Shown here piece by piece: positions 1 through 5,906 of a DNA stretch of 8,182 bases. This stretch comes from Candidatus Latescibacterota bacterium (GTDB lineage Bacteria; Latescibacterota; UBA2968; UBA8231), in NCBI GenBank assembly GCA_022827165.1, contig JAJDTN010000268.1, positions 1-8,182 on the forward strand, read 5' to 3'. The notes beneath the pieces are model-generated. The model searched no databases. It saw nothing but the letters and a program-made list of their open reading frames with translations, and had not been told where the DNA came from. Within the stretch, counting starts at the first letter, position 1. Every line of letters starts with the position of its first letter. The position numbers and the translations under genes were made by a program.

Positions 1-1
1 C

Positions 2-610
2 GTCTTCATCGCCGTCAAGCCGCAAGTCGCCCGCCAGGTCCTGCGGTCTCTCGCCCCCCACCTGTCCCCGGAGCAACTCGTCGTCTCGGCCATGGCCGGC
101 GTAACCACCTCCGCCATCGAGGATCTCCTGCCGCCTTCCCAGGCCGTGGTGCGCGTCATGCCGCAGACGCTGGTACGACTCCGTGCCGGCGCAACCGCTT
201 GCTGCGCCGGGAGCCACGCCGGCCCGGCGGCGGTTGCCGCGGTGCGAGACCTCTTCGGCCGGCTGGGTACCACGGTGGAGGTCCACGAGTCGCAGATGGA
301 CGCCGTCACCGGACTGTCGGGCAGCGGCCCCGCCTACATCTACACGGTGATCGAAGCCCTCGCCGACGGAGGCGTGGAGGCCGGGCTGGCGCCGGAGGTG
401 GCCATGGCCCTCGCGGCGCAGACCGTGAACGGTGCGGCGCGCATGGTCCAGGAAGGCGTGGCCTCTCCGGCTGCGCTGCGGGACCAGGTGACCTCCCCGG
501 GCGGCACCACCCTCGCGGGACTGGCGGCCCTGGAGGAAGGCGGCTTGCGCCAGGCCCTGGCAGCCGCCGTGGCCGCCGCCTCGAAGCGCGCCAAGGAACT
601 GGGAAGCTGA
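2..610 (+). CDS. proC: Pyrroline-5-carboxylate reductase, 5'-truncated by window edge
   Basis: ProC catalyses the last step of proline synthesis, NAD(P)H-dependent reduction of 1-pyrroline-5-carboxylate in the cytoplasm. The frame is open from base 2 and gives 202 residues. The family is usually about 265-275 residues, so roughly 70 N-terminal residues, including the Rossmann GxGxxG loop, lie outside the window. The visible part begins with VFIAVKPQ, the end of the nucleotide-binding domain, and continues through SAMAGV. The C-terminal dimerisation/active-site domain is clear: TGLSGSGPAYIY (about 310-345) and DQVTSPGGTTLAGL (about 482-523) are hallmark ProC motifs. An ATG at 92 is internal and is not the start. 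The motif usually written MPNTP reads MPQTL here (about 160-174), which is unusual. The stop is TGA, and hisH follows after 3 bases, implying co-transcription. Confidence 0.96.
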   Translation, partial: VFIAVKPQVARQVLRSLAPHLSPEQLVVSAMAGVTTSAIEDLLPPSQAVVRVMPQTLVRLRAGATACCAGSHAGPAAVAAVRDLFGRLGTTVEVHESQMDAVTGLSGSGPAYIYTVIEALADGGVEAGLAPEVAMALAAQTVNGAARMVQEGVASPAALRDQVTSPGGTTLAGLAALEEGGLRQALAAAVAAASKRAKELGS

Positions 611-613
611 GTC

Positions 614-1216
614 GTGATCGCCATCGCCGACTACGGCATGGGCAACCTGCGCAGCGTGGAGAAGGCTTTCCAGTTCCTCGGTCACGAGGCCGCCATCGTC
701 GAGGATCCGGCCCTCGCGCGCCACGCAACGCATCTCGTGCTACCGGGTGACGCCGCCTTCGGCGACGCCATGCGCAACCTGCGCGCCTCCGGGTGGGACC
801 AGGCGATCGCCGATCACCTGCGGGGGGGCCGGCCCTTCCTCGGGATCTGCGTCGGCCTGCAGCTGATGTTCGCAGCCAGCGAGGAGATGGGCTACCACAC
901 CGGCCTGGAGTTGTTCGCCGGCCGCTGCCGCCGGTTTCCGGCGTCGGAGCGAGTGCCCCAGATCGGCTGGAACCAGATCTCCATCCAGCGGCAGTGCCCG
1001 CTCCTGGAAGGCGTCGAGGAGGGCAGCTTCTTCTACTTCGTCCACTCCTACTACGTTGACGCCGAGGAGGAGAGCGAGTCGGTGGCGACTACCGAGTACG
1101 GCCTCGAGTACACCTCGATCGCCGCCCGCGGCAACCTCTTCGGCGTGCAGTTCCATCCGGAGAAGAGCCAGAGGGTGGGACTGCGCCTGCTGGCCAACTT
1201 CGCCGCTTTCCAGTAG
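614..1216 (+). CDS. hisH: Imidazole glycerol phosphate synthase, glutaminase subunit HisH
   Basis: HisH is the class I glutamine amidotransferase subunit that hydrolyses glutamine and channels ammonia to HisF in histidine synthesis. The 200-residue length is typical. It starts at GTG 614, giving the usual MIAIADYGMGNL N-terminus, with a weak purine-rich GGGAAG (601-606) upstream. The catalytic triad is visible: the nucleophile Cys79 in GICVGLQL, and His181 and Glu183 in VQFHPEKSQ. The family signature FVHSYYV is also present. The oxyanion-strand motif, commonly LPGVGAFGDAM, reads LPGDAAFGDAM (about residues 43-53), and the usual VPHMGWN reads VPQIGWN. The gene sits 3 bases after proC and 18 bases before its partner hisF, the expected pairing. 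Assignment as true HisH rather than a WbuY-type paralogue rests mainly on the hisF partner. Confidence 0.96.
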   Translation: MIAIADYGMGNLRSVEKAFQFLGHEAAIVEDPALARHATHLVLPGDAAFGDAMRNLRASGWDQAIADHLRGGRPFLGICVGLQLMFAASEEMGYHTGLELFAGRCRRFPASERVPQIGWNQISIQRQCPLLEGVEEGSFFYFVHSYYVDAEEESESVATTEYGLEYTSIAARGNLFGVQFHPEKSQRVGLRLLANFAAFQ

Positions 1217-1234
1217 GTCGGCTGCATCGTAGCC

Positions 1235-2017
1235 ATGCTGGCCAAGCGCATCATCCCCTGCCTCGACGTAAAGGACGGGCGCAACGTGCGCGGCGTCCGC
1301 TTCTCCGCCGACCGCGACGCCGGCGATCCGGTGGAGCTGGCCTCGCGCTACGACCGCGAGGGCGCCGACGAGCTGGTGTTCTACGATATCACCGCCTCCG
1401 CCGACGGCAGGGCGATCGTGATGGACCTCGTGCGGCAGGTGTCGGAGCAGGTCTTCATCCCCCTCACCGTGGGCGGCGGAATCCGTACCTTCGAGGATGT
1501 GCGCACCATTCTCAAAGGCAGCGCCGACAAAGTCTCCATCAACTCCGCCGCCGTGAGGGACCCGGAGATCGTCAACCGTTCCGCCGAGAGCTTCGGCAGC
1601 CAGTGCATCGTCGGCGCCATCGACGCCCTGCGGCGGCCCCCGGCCGACGGCAACGGGCCGAGTTGGGAGATCTACGTCGACGGCGGGCGCACGGCGACCG
1701 GGATCGACGCCCTCGAATGGGTGACGGAGCTGGTCGAACGGGGCGCCGGCGAGCTGGTCCTCAACAGCATCGACGCCGACGGCACGAGAGACGGCTACGA
1801 CCTGGCCCTCAACCAGGCGGTGGCCCGACGCGTGGGCGTCCCCATCGTCGCCTCCGGGGGCGCCGGCACGCTGGAGCACATCCACGAGGTGCTCACCGAG
1901 GGACAGGCGAGCGCCGCCCTGGCGGCGTCGATCTTCCACTTCGAGGTCTACACCATTCCGCAGGTGAAGGAGTACCTCGCCGAACGCGGCGTCACCGTGC
2001 GCCACTACGAGACGTGA
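1235..2017 (+). CDS. hisF: Imidazole glycerol phosphate synthase, cyclase subunit HisF
   Basis: HisF is the (beta/alpha)8-barrel cyclase that uses ammonia from HisH to convert PRFAR into imidazole glycerol phosphate and AICAR, linking histidine and purine synthesis. It is 260 residues, close to the family norm, starting at ATG 1235 with [12 protein letters not shown]. Catalytic Asp11 (CLDV) and Asp130 (AIDA) fall at the expected positions. Other conserved elements are the GDPVELA segment, [15 protein letters not shown] (Asp98, Lys99 and Asn103), [16 protein letters not shown] and the phosphate-binding LAASIFHF. The beta1-alpha1 loop, usually VVKGVNF, reads NVRGVRF, so the conserved Lys19 is Arg and Asn22 is Arg. 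Retained Asp11 argues against a WbuZ-type paralogue, which has a different sequence here. No clear Shine-Dalgarno precedes the start, and translation is probably coupled to hisH. Confidence 0.97.
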   Translation: MLAKRIIPCLDVKDGRNVRGVRFSADRDAGDPVELASRYDREGADELVFYDITASADGRAIVMDLVRQVSEQVFIPLTVGGGIRTFEDVRTILKGSADKVSINSAAVRDPEIVNRSAESFGSQCIVGAIDALRRPPADGNGPSWEIYVDGGRTATGIDALEWVTELVERGAGELVLNSIDADGTRDGYDLALNQAVARRVGVPIVASGGAGTLEHIHEVLTEGQASAALAASIFHFEVYTIPQVKEYLAERGVTVRHYET

Positions 2018-2052
2018 ACCACGCACCCGAGACCCGGCCGCGGGCCCGGCGC

Positions 2053-3156
2053 ATGTCCGGCGTGCGCCGCGTGGTCGTCAAGATCGGCTCCACCAGCGTC
2101 GCCGGAGAGGCCAACCAGCTGCACCGGCCCACCGTGCGCCGGCTGGTGCGCGAGGTCTGCGGCCTCAGGGAGCGCGGCCTCGAGGTGGCCGTCGTCTCCT
2201 CGGGAGCGGTGGCCGCGGGCATGGGCCGCCTGGGACTGAGCGAGCGCCCCCGGTCGATCGCCGATCTGCAGGCGGTGGCCGCCGTCGGCCAGAACCTGCT
2301 GGTCACTACCTACGAGAGCCTCTTCGCCCGCCGCGGCGTGGCCGTGGGGCAGGTCCTGCTGACGGCGGGGGACATACTCGAGGACCGGCAGCGCTACGTG
2401 AACCTGCGCAACACCTTCCGGCAGCTGTTCGCCCTCGGCGCGGTGCCGCTGATCAACGAGAACGACTCCGTGGGCGTGGCCGAGCTCAAGCGCTCCCTGG
2501 GCGACAACGACATGCTCGCCGCGTACGTGGCCAACCTGGTCCACGCCGAGCTGCTGGTCATCCTCTCCGACGTGGAGGGGCTCTACCGCCGCTACGCCAA
2601 CGGCCGCGGCGACGAGTTGCTGCGCGAGATCTCCCCCGAAGACGACGTGAGCCGCTCGGTGAGCCGCGCCGCCAACCGGCTTGGGCGCGGCGGCATGGCG
2701 ACCAAGGTGAGGGCGGCGCAGCTGCTGATGGCGTGCGGCGAGATGACGGTCATCGCCCACGCCCGCAAGCACGGCCTGGGGGAGATCCTCGACGGCGGCG
2801 AGGTGGGCACGCTCTTCGTGCCCGCGGGACGGCGCATGGGCAGCCGCAAGCGCTGGATCGGCTTCGCCTCCCCGCCGCGGGGGAGCGTCACCGTCGACAC
2901 CGGCGCCGTGGCCGCCCTCAAGCTGCGCGGCGGCAGCCTGCTGCCGGCGGGAGTCACCGCCTGCTCCGGGACCTTCCGCGCCGGCGACGTGGTGCGCGTC
3001 GAGGACGACCAGGGCCGCGAGGTGGCCCGCGGCATGAGCCGCTACGGGGCGGGGGAGGTGGGCCGCATCCTCGGACGCAGCTCGCCCGAGGTGGCCAGCA
3101 TCCGCGGACAGCCGCCCCTCGAAGTGATCCACCGCGACGACCTGGTGCTCACCTGA
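2053..3156 (+). CDS. proB: Glutamate 5-kinase with C-terminal PUA domain
   Basis: ProB phosphorylates L-glutamate with ATP, the first and feedback-controlled step of proline synthesis. The ATG at 2053 gives 367 residues, the same length as the E. coli enzyme, with MSGVRRVVVKIGS at the N-terminus. The amino-acid kinase domain spans about residues 5-260: Lys10 in VVVKIGS, Ser50 in VVSSGAVAAG, INENDSVGVAEL (134-145), GDND (150-153), ILSDVEGLY (170-178) and GRGGMATK (211-218). The PUA domain follows, about residues 275-362 (GSVTVDTGAVAAL through LEVIHRDDLVLT). An alternative GTG start at 2014 overlaps the hisF TGA and would add 13 arginine- and proline-rich residues. I prefer 2053 because of family length. 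proC lies three genes upstream; proA is not in the window. The stop TGA overlaps the ATG of the next gene by one base. Confidence 0.96.
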   Translation: MSGVRRVVVKIGSTSVAGEANQLHRPTVRRLVREVCGLRERGLEVAVVSSGAVAAGMGRLGLSERPRSIADLQAVAAVGQNLLVTTYESLFARRGVAVGQVLLTAGDILEDRQRYVNLRNTFRQLFALGAVPLINENDSVGVAELKRSLGDNDMLAAYVANLVHAELLVILSDVEGLYRRYANGRGDELLREISPEDDVSRSVSRAANRLGRGGMATKVRAAQLLMACGEMTVIAHARKHGLGEILDGGEVGTLFVPAGRRMGSRKRWIGFASPPRGSVTVDTGAVAALKLRGGSLLPAGVTACSGTFRAGDVVRVEDDQGREVARGMSRYGAGEVGRILGRSSPEVASIRGQPPLEVIHRDDLVLT

Positions 3157-3512
3157 TGGCCAAGCGGACTCCCGCCGACCCGCCGACGACCGACCCCCTG
3201 GCCAGCGAACCGCCGAGGGTGCGGCCATGGACGGTGGCCGCCGTCCTCCTCGCGGCCGCCGCCTGGGGCTACCTGATCTTCGGCGAGGAGGGCGGCTGGG
3301 TGGAGCTGCAGGACCACGGCGCGCGCCTGGCCGAGTTGGAGGCGGAAGTGGCCCGCCTGGAGGCGCAGAACGACAGCATGCGGCAGGTTCTCCACCGGCT
3401 GGAGAACGACCCCGCGTTCCTCGAAAAGCTGGCGCGCGAGCAGTTCGGCATGTCCAGGCCCGGAGAGCGGCTGTACCGCATCCGTGGACCGGACGGTTCC
3501 GGCGGCCAGTAG
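3156..3512 (+). CDS. Septum formation initiator (FtsB/DivIC family) membrane protein
   Basis: This is a 118-residue bitopic protein with the architecture of FtsB/DivIC, small divisome proteins that form coiled-coil complexes with FtsL and FtsQ/DivIB at the division site. In order: a proline-rich cytoplasmic N-terminus (residues 1-23), one transmembrane helix (about 25-42, WTVAAVLL to GYLIF), a coiled coil rich in Leu, Glu and Ala (about 50-84), and the family's C-terminal signature: a DPAFLEKLAREQFGM segment followed by PGERLY (about 85-107). The start ATG overlaps the proB stop (TGATG) and has no separate Shine-Dalgarno, suggesting translational coupling. Its place between proB and recO does not change the assignment. 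FtsB and DivIC cannot be told apart from this sequence alone, so no symbol is given. Confidence 0.87.
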   Translation: MAKRTPADPPTTDPLASEPPRVRPWTVAAVLLAAAAWGYLIFGEEGGWVELQDHGARLAELEAEVARLEAQNDSMRQVLHRLENDPAFLEKLAREQFGMSRPGERLYRIRGPDGSGGQ

Positions 3513-3521
3513 CGGCGGCGC

Positions 3522-4334
3522 TTGGCACGCATCCAGGCCAGGACCGACGCGGTGGTCCTGCGCACCCGGCGGCAAGGAGAGACGAACAAGCTCGTCACCC
3601 TCTTCACCGAGGACCACGGCAAGGTCAGGGTGATGGCCAACGGCGCCCGGCGGCCGAAGAGCCGCTTCGCCGGCTGCCTGGAGGTCGGATGGTCGGTGCA
3701 CATCGCCTGCTCCATGCGCGACGACCGCGACCTGCACACCCTCTCCGAGGCCGAGCTGGTCCGCTCCCGTCCGGCCCTGGTGGCCGACCTGCGGCGCCTG
3801 TCGTACGCCGCCGCCGCCTGCGAGATCGTCGACCGCCTGACGATCGAGCACGAGGCGAGCCGGCGCCTGTTCCGCTGTCTCACGGGGGTCCTCGGCGGTC
3901 TCGAGGAGGTGGAGGAGCCGCAGCTCGAGTCGCTGTTCTGGTATTACCAGCTGCGCGTCGCCGAGGCCCTGGGATACCGGCCGGAGCTGGGGGTTTGCGT
4001 CGTCTGCGGCTCACCACCCGGGGGCGGGCCCGGCTGGTTCAGCCCCGCCCTCGGCGGCGGCCTGTGCCGTGACTGCGGACGGTCCGGCGCCGGCGGCGAC
4101 CGCGCGGAGTCCGGCGACTTCGGCGGCGCCCGCCGGGTCGCCGGCGACAGCATGCGGCTGCTGGCGCAGCTGCAGGGGCTGCGCGCCTACACGCGCGAGG
4201 CGATCCCGCCGGCGCCCGCGGCTCTCACCGGCGAGATCCGCGGTCTGCTGCGCAGCTTTCTCGAGTACCACGCGGGGACGAGGGGCCGCCTGCGGTCCCT
4301 GGAGTTCCTCGACAGACTGAAGGGAAGGGGTTGA
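3522..4334 (+). CDS. recO: DNA repair protein RecO
   Basis: RecO is the recombination mediator that, with RecR and RecF, loads RecA on SSB-coated single-stranded DNA and anneals complementary strands. It has 270 residues, slightly above the usual 230-250. The N-terminal OB fold covers about residues 1-80 and carries the family pattern TDAVVLRTRRQGETNKLVTLFT, split here as TDAVVLRTRR followed by GETNKLV, then GKVRVMANGARRPKS. The helical C-terminal domain includes two CxxC pairs for a zinc site: Cys159/Cys162 (CVVCG) and Cys182/Cys185 (CRDCG). A glycine-rich linker follows (about 187-207). The start is TTG at 3522, giving MARIQARTDAVV; no ATG in this frame lies near the N-terminus. The gene begins 9 bases after the septum gene, and its TGA overlaps the glyS ATG. 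Confidence 0.94.
   Translation: MARIQARTDAVVLRTRRQGETNKLVTLFTEDHGKVRVMANGARRPKSRFAGCLEVGWSVHIACSMRDDRDLHTLSEAELVRSRPALVADLRRLSYAAAACEIVDRLTIEHEASRRLFRCLTGVLGGLEEVEEPQLESLFWYYQLRVAEALGYRPELGVCVVCGSPPGGGPGWFSPALGGGLCRDCGRSGAGGDRAESGDFGGARRVAGDSMRLLAQLQGLRAYTREAIPPAPAALTGEIRGLLRSFLEYHAGTRGRLRSLEFLDRLKGRG
4321..4330 (+). promoter_or_regulatory. Ribosome binding site of glyS
   Basis: A purine run AGGGAAGGGG lies inside the 3' end of recO, just before the glyS start. The AGGGA part is 8 bases from ATG 4334, a normal spacing. It would be only 5 bases from the in-frame TTG at 4331, so it favours the ATG as the start of glyS. Confidence 0.6.
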
Positions 4335-5719
4335 TGTCAGATGCCGATGTGATGGAGAAGCTCGTCTCCCTGTGCAAGCGCAAGGGATTCATCTTCCAGA
4401 GCTCCGAGATCTACGGCGGCCTCAACGGCTGCTGGGACTACGGACCCCTCGGCGTCGAGCTGCTGCGCAACGTCAAGGAGTCCTGGTGGCGGTCCATGAC
4501 CTACCGCGAGGACGTGGAGGGGATCGACGCGGCGATCCTGATGCACCCGCGCACCTGGGAGGCCTCGGGCCACGTGGAGGGCTTCACCGACCCCATGGTG
4601 GAGGACCGCAAGACCAACGAGAGGTTCCGCCTCGACCATCTCCTGGAGGAGGCGGGCGTCGACTGCACGGGCCTGGGCCTGGAGGAGATGACGGCGAAGA
4701 TGGCCGAGGTGGGCCTCAGGAGCCCCCGGGGCAACGAGCTGGGCGAGGCCCGTCACTTCAACCTGATGTTCAAGACCCACGTGGGCCCCGTGGAGGACTC
4801 GGCGAGCGTCGTCTACCTGAGGCCGGAGACGGCCCAGGGCATCTTCGTCAACTTCCTCAACGTGCAGCAGGCGATGCGCCAGAAGCTGCCCTTCGGCATC
4901 GCCCAGATCGGCAAGGCCTTCCGCAACGAGATCAACACCCGGAACTTCCTCTTCCGCACGCGCGAGTTCGAGCAGATGGAGATGCAGTACTTCGTCGCTC
5001 CGGGCGAGGAGGGGCGCTGGCTCGACTACTGGCGGGAGGAGCGCTGGACCTGGATCACCGAGGGTCTGGGGATCCCGGAGAGCCGGCTGCGCTGGCGCGA
5101 GCACGGCGGCGGCGAGCTGGCCCACTACGCCCGCGCCGCCTTCGACATCCAGTTCGAGTTCCCCTTCGGGTGGGACGAGATGGAGGGCATCCACCACCGC
5201 GGGCAGTACGACCTCGGCCGCCACGAGGAGTACTCGGGCAAGCAGCTGAAGTTCTTCGACGACCAGTCGCGGCAGAAGGTCCTGCCCGCCGTCATCGAGA
5301 CCTCGGCCGGGGCCAGCCGCCAGACGATGATGGTCCTCACCAACGCCTACGCCGAGGAGGAGGTGAAGGGCGACCGGCGCACGGTGATGCGCCTGCACCC
5401 GCGCATCGCGCCCCTGAAGGCGGCGATCCTGCCCCTGGTCAAGCGCGACGGCATGCCCGAGATCGCCCGCCGCATCGAGGCGGAGCTGCGGCCGCACCTG
5501 CGCGTGGCCTACGACGAGGGCGGCGCCATCGGCCGCCGTTACCGGCGCATGGACGAGGTGGGCACCCCCTTCTGCATCACCGTCGACTCCGACACCCTCC
5601 AGGACGGCACGGTCACTCTCCGGGAGCGCGACTCCATGGAGCAGGACCGCGTTCCCGGCGCCGATCTGCTGGCCGAGATCAGCCGCCGCATGGACCTGTG
5701 GAGGCACCCGGAATCTTGA
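4334..5719 (+). CDS. glyS: Glycyl-tRNA synthetase, single-chain alpha2 (eukaryote/archaea-like) type
   Basis: This class II aminoacyl-tRNA synthetase charges tRNA-Gly. It is the homodimeric form (also called GlyQS), not the two-gene alpha/beta form of E. coli. It has 461 residues, typical for the type. The N-terminus has the family signature GFIFQSSEIYGG (18-29) and WDYGPLG (34-40). Further motifs are RPETAQGIFVNF (163-174), class II motif 2 FRNEINTRNFLFRTREFEQM (196-215) and motif 3 ETSAGASRQTM (322-332), where the key Arg329 is kept although the preceding Asp common in this motif is Ser. The anticodon-binding domain follows, about 352-455, with IAPLKAAILPL and DEVGTPFCITVDSDTL. Start ATG 4334 overlaps the recO TGA. 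The stop TGA lies within the -35 element of the next promoter. Confidence 0.96.
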   Translation: MSDADVMEKLVSLCKRKGFIFQSSEIYGGLNGCWDYGPLGVELLRNVKESWWRSMTYREDVEGIDAAILMHPRTWEASGHVEGFTDPMVEDRKTNERFRLDHLLEEAGVDCTGLGLEEMTAKMAEVGLRSPRGNELGEARHFNLMFKTHVGPVEDSASVVYLRPETAQGIFVNFLNVQQAMRQKLPFGIAQIGKAFRNEINTRNFLFRTREFEQMEMQYFVAPGEEGRWLDYWREERWTWITEGLGIPESRLRWREHGGGELAHYARAAFDIQFEFPFGWDEMEGIHHRGQYDLGRHEEYSGKQLKFFDDQSRQKVLPAVIETSAGASRQTMMVLTNAYAEEEVKGDRRTVMRLHPRIAPLKAAILPLVKRDGMPEIARRIEAELRPHLRVAYDEGGAIGRRYRRMDEVGTPFCITVDSDTLQDGTVTLRERDSMEQDRVPGADLLAEISRRMDLWRHPES

Positions 5720-5744
5720 TCCTGCTCAGGCGATCGGGTATATT
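5716..5744 (+). promoter_or_regulatory. Sigma70-type promoter for the tRNA-Leu/tig unit
   Basis: TTGATC (5716-5721) and TATATT (5739-5744) are separated by exactly 17 bases, close to the TTGACA/TATAAT consensus, and form one of the few AT-rich spots in this GC-rich window. The -35 overlaps the glyS stop codon. A GC-rich stretch (CGCCCGGC, 5745-5752) follows the -10, resembling the discriminator of stringently controlled stable-RNA promoters. The predicted start is near 5751. The promoter call comes from matching the pattern only. Confidence 0.65.
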
Positions 5745-5760
5745 CGCCCGGCTGTGGAGT

Positions 5761-5800
5761 GAAGCACCGGGCGGCGTGCGGACCCGGTGCTTCCTTTGTT
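5761..5800 (+). terminator. Rho-independent-like hairpin after glyS, inside the tRNA-Leu leader
   Basis: GAAGCACCGGG (5761-5771) and CCCGGTGCTTC (5783-5793) form a perfect 11-bp stem with an 11-base loop, followed by CTTTGTT (5794-5800). This looks like an intrinsic terminator for the upstream glyS operon, though the T-run is short and interrupted. It lies downstream of the predicted promoter at 5716-5744, so it would also be in that promoter's transcript and could act as an attenuator or processing hairpin. Confidence 0.65.
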
Positions 5801-5817
5801 GCACGGAGCGCGGTTTT

Positions 5818-5901
5818 GCGAAAGTGGCGGAACTGGCATACGCGCCAGATTTAGGATCTGGTGCCCTTCGGGGCTTGGGGGTTCGAGTCCCCCCTTTCGC
5901 A
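5818..5901 (+). tRNA. tRNA-Leu, anticodon UAG (reads CUA and probably other CUN codons)
   Basis: This is a class II tRNA with all arms readable. The acceptor stem is GCGAAAG (5818-5824) paired perfectly with CTTTCGC (5894-5900), with discriminator A5901, as expected for leucine. The D stem is GCG/CGC (5827-5829, 5841-5843). The anticodon stem is CCAGA/TCTGG (5845-5849, 5857-5861), with a seven-base loop that places TAG at 5852-5854. The long variable arm GCCC-TTCG-GGGC (5863-5874) is the class II feature, and the T arm is GGGGG-TTCGAGT-CCCCC (5877-5893). The CCA tail is not encoded, since CGG follows the discriminator. The gene lies directly before tig, a tRNA-Leu/tig/clpP/clpX order that I recall from several bacterial groups. 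Confidence 0.97.
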
Positions 5902-5906
5902 CGGAA

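Noticed and set aside
740..2026. Long open frame on the minus strand (428 codons) opposite hisH and hisF
   Set aside because: It exactly shadows two well-recognised genes. Its translation is low-complexity, rich in Ala, Gly, Val, Asp and His, as expected from the reverse strand of GC-rich codons, and it matches no family.
2014..2052. GTG 2014 overlapping the hisF stop as the proB start
   Set aside because: Possible by coupling, but it adds 13 unconserved Arg/Pro-rich residues. ATG 2053 gives exactly 367 residues and a standard N-terminus.
2005..3528. 507-codon minus-strand frame opposite proB and the septum gene
   Set aside because: Biased His/Ala/Gly/Arg composition and full overlap with strongly supported genes; stop codons are simply rare in this GC-rich sequence.
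5852..5854. TAG in the tRNA anticodon loop as a possible stop-suppressor tRNA
   Set aside because: TAG is the anticodon itself, so it reads leucine CUA/CUN codons, not a UAG or UAA stop. It does not explain the TAA in tig.
5801..5905. Direct repeat GCACGGA on both sides of tRNA-Leu (5801-5807 and 5899-5905), possibly an attachment-site or insertion trace
   Set aside because: Seven bases only. One copy includes the tRNA 3' end and the other lies in the leader; no integrase or foreign cargo is present, so chance is the better explanation.
5787..5906. Upstream in-frame extension of tig to an ATG at 5787
   Set aside because: It would translate straight through tRNA-Leu. The family N-terminus begins at ATG 5907 ([12 protein letters not shown]).
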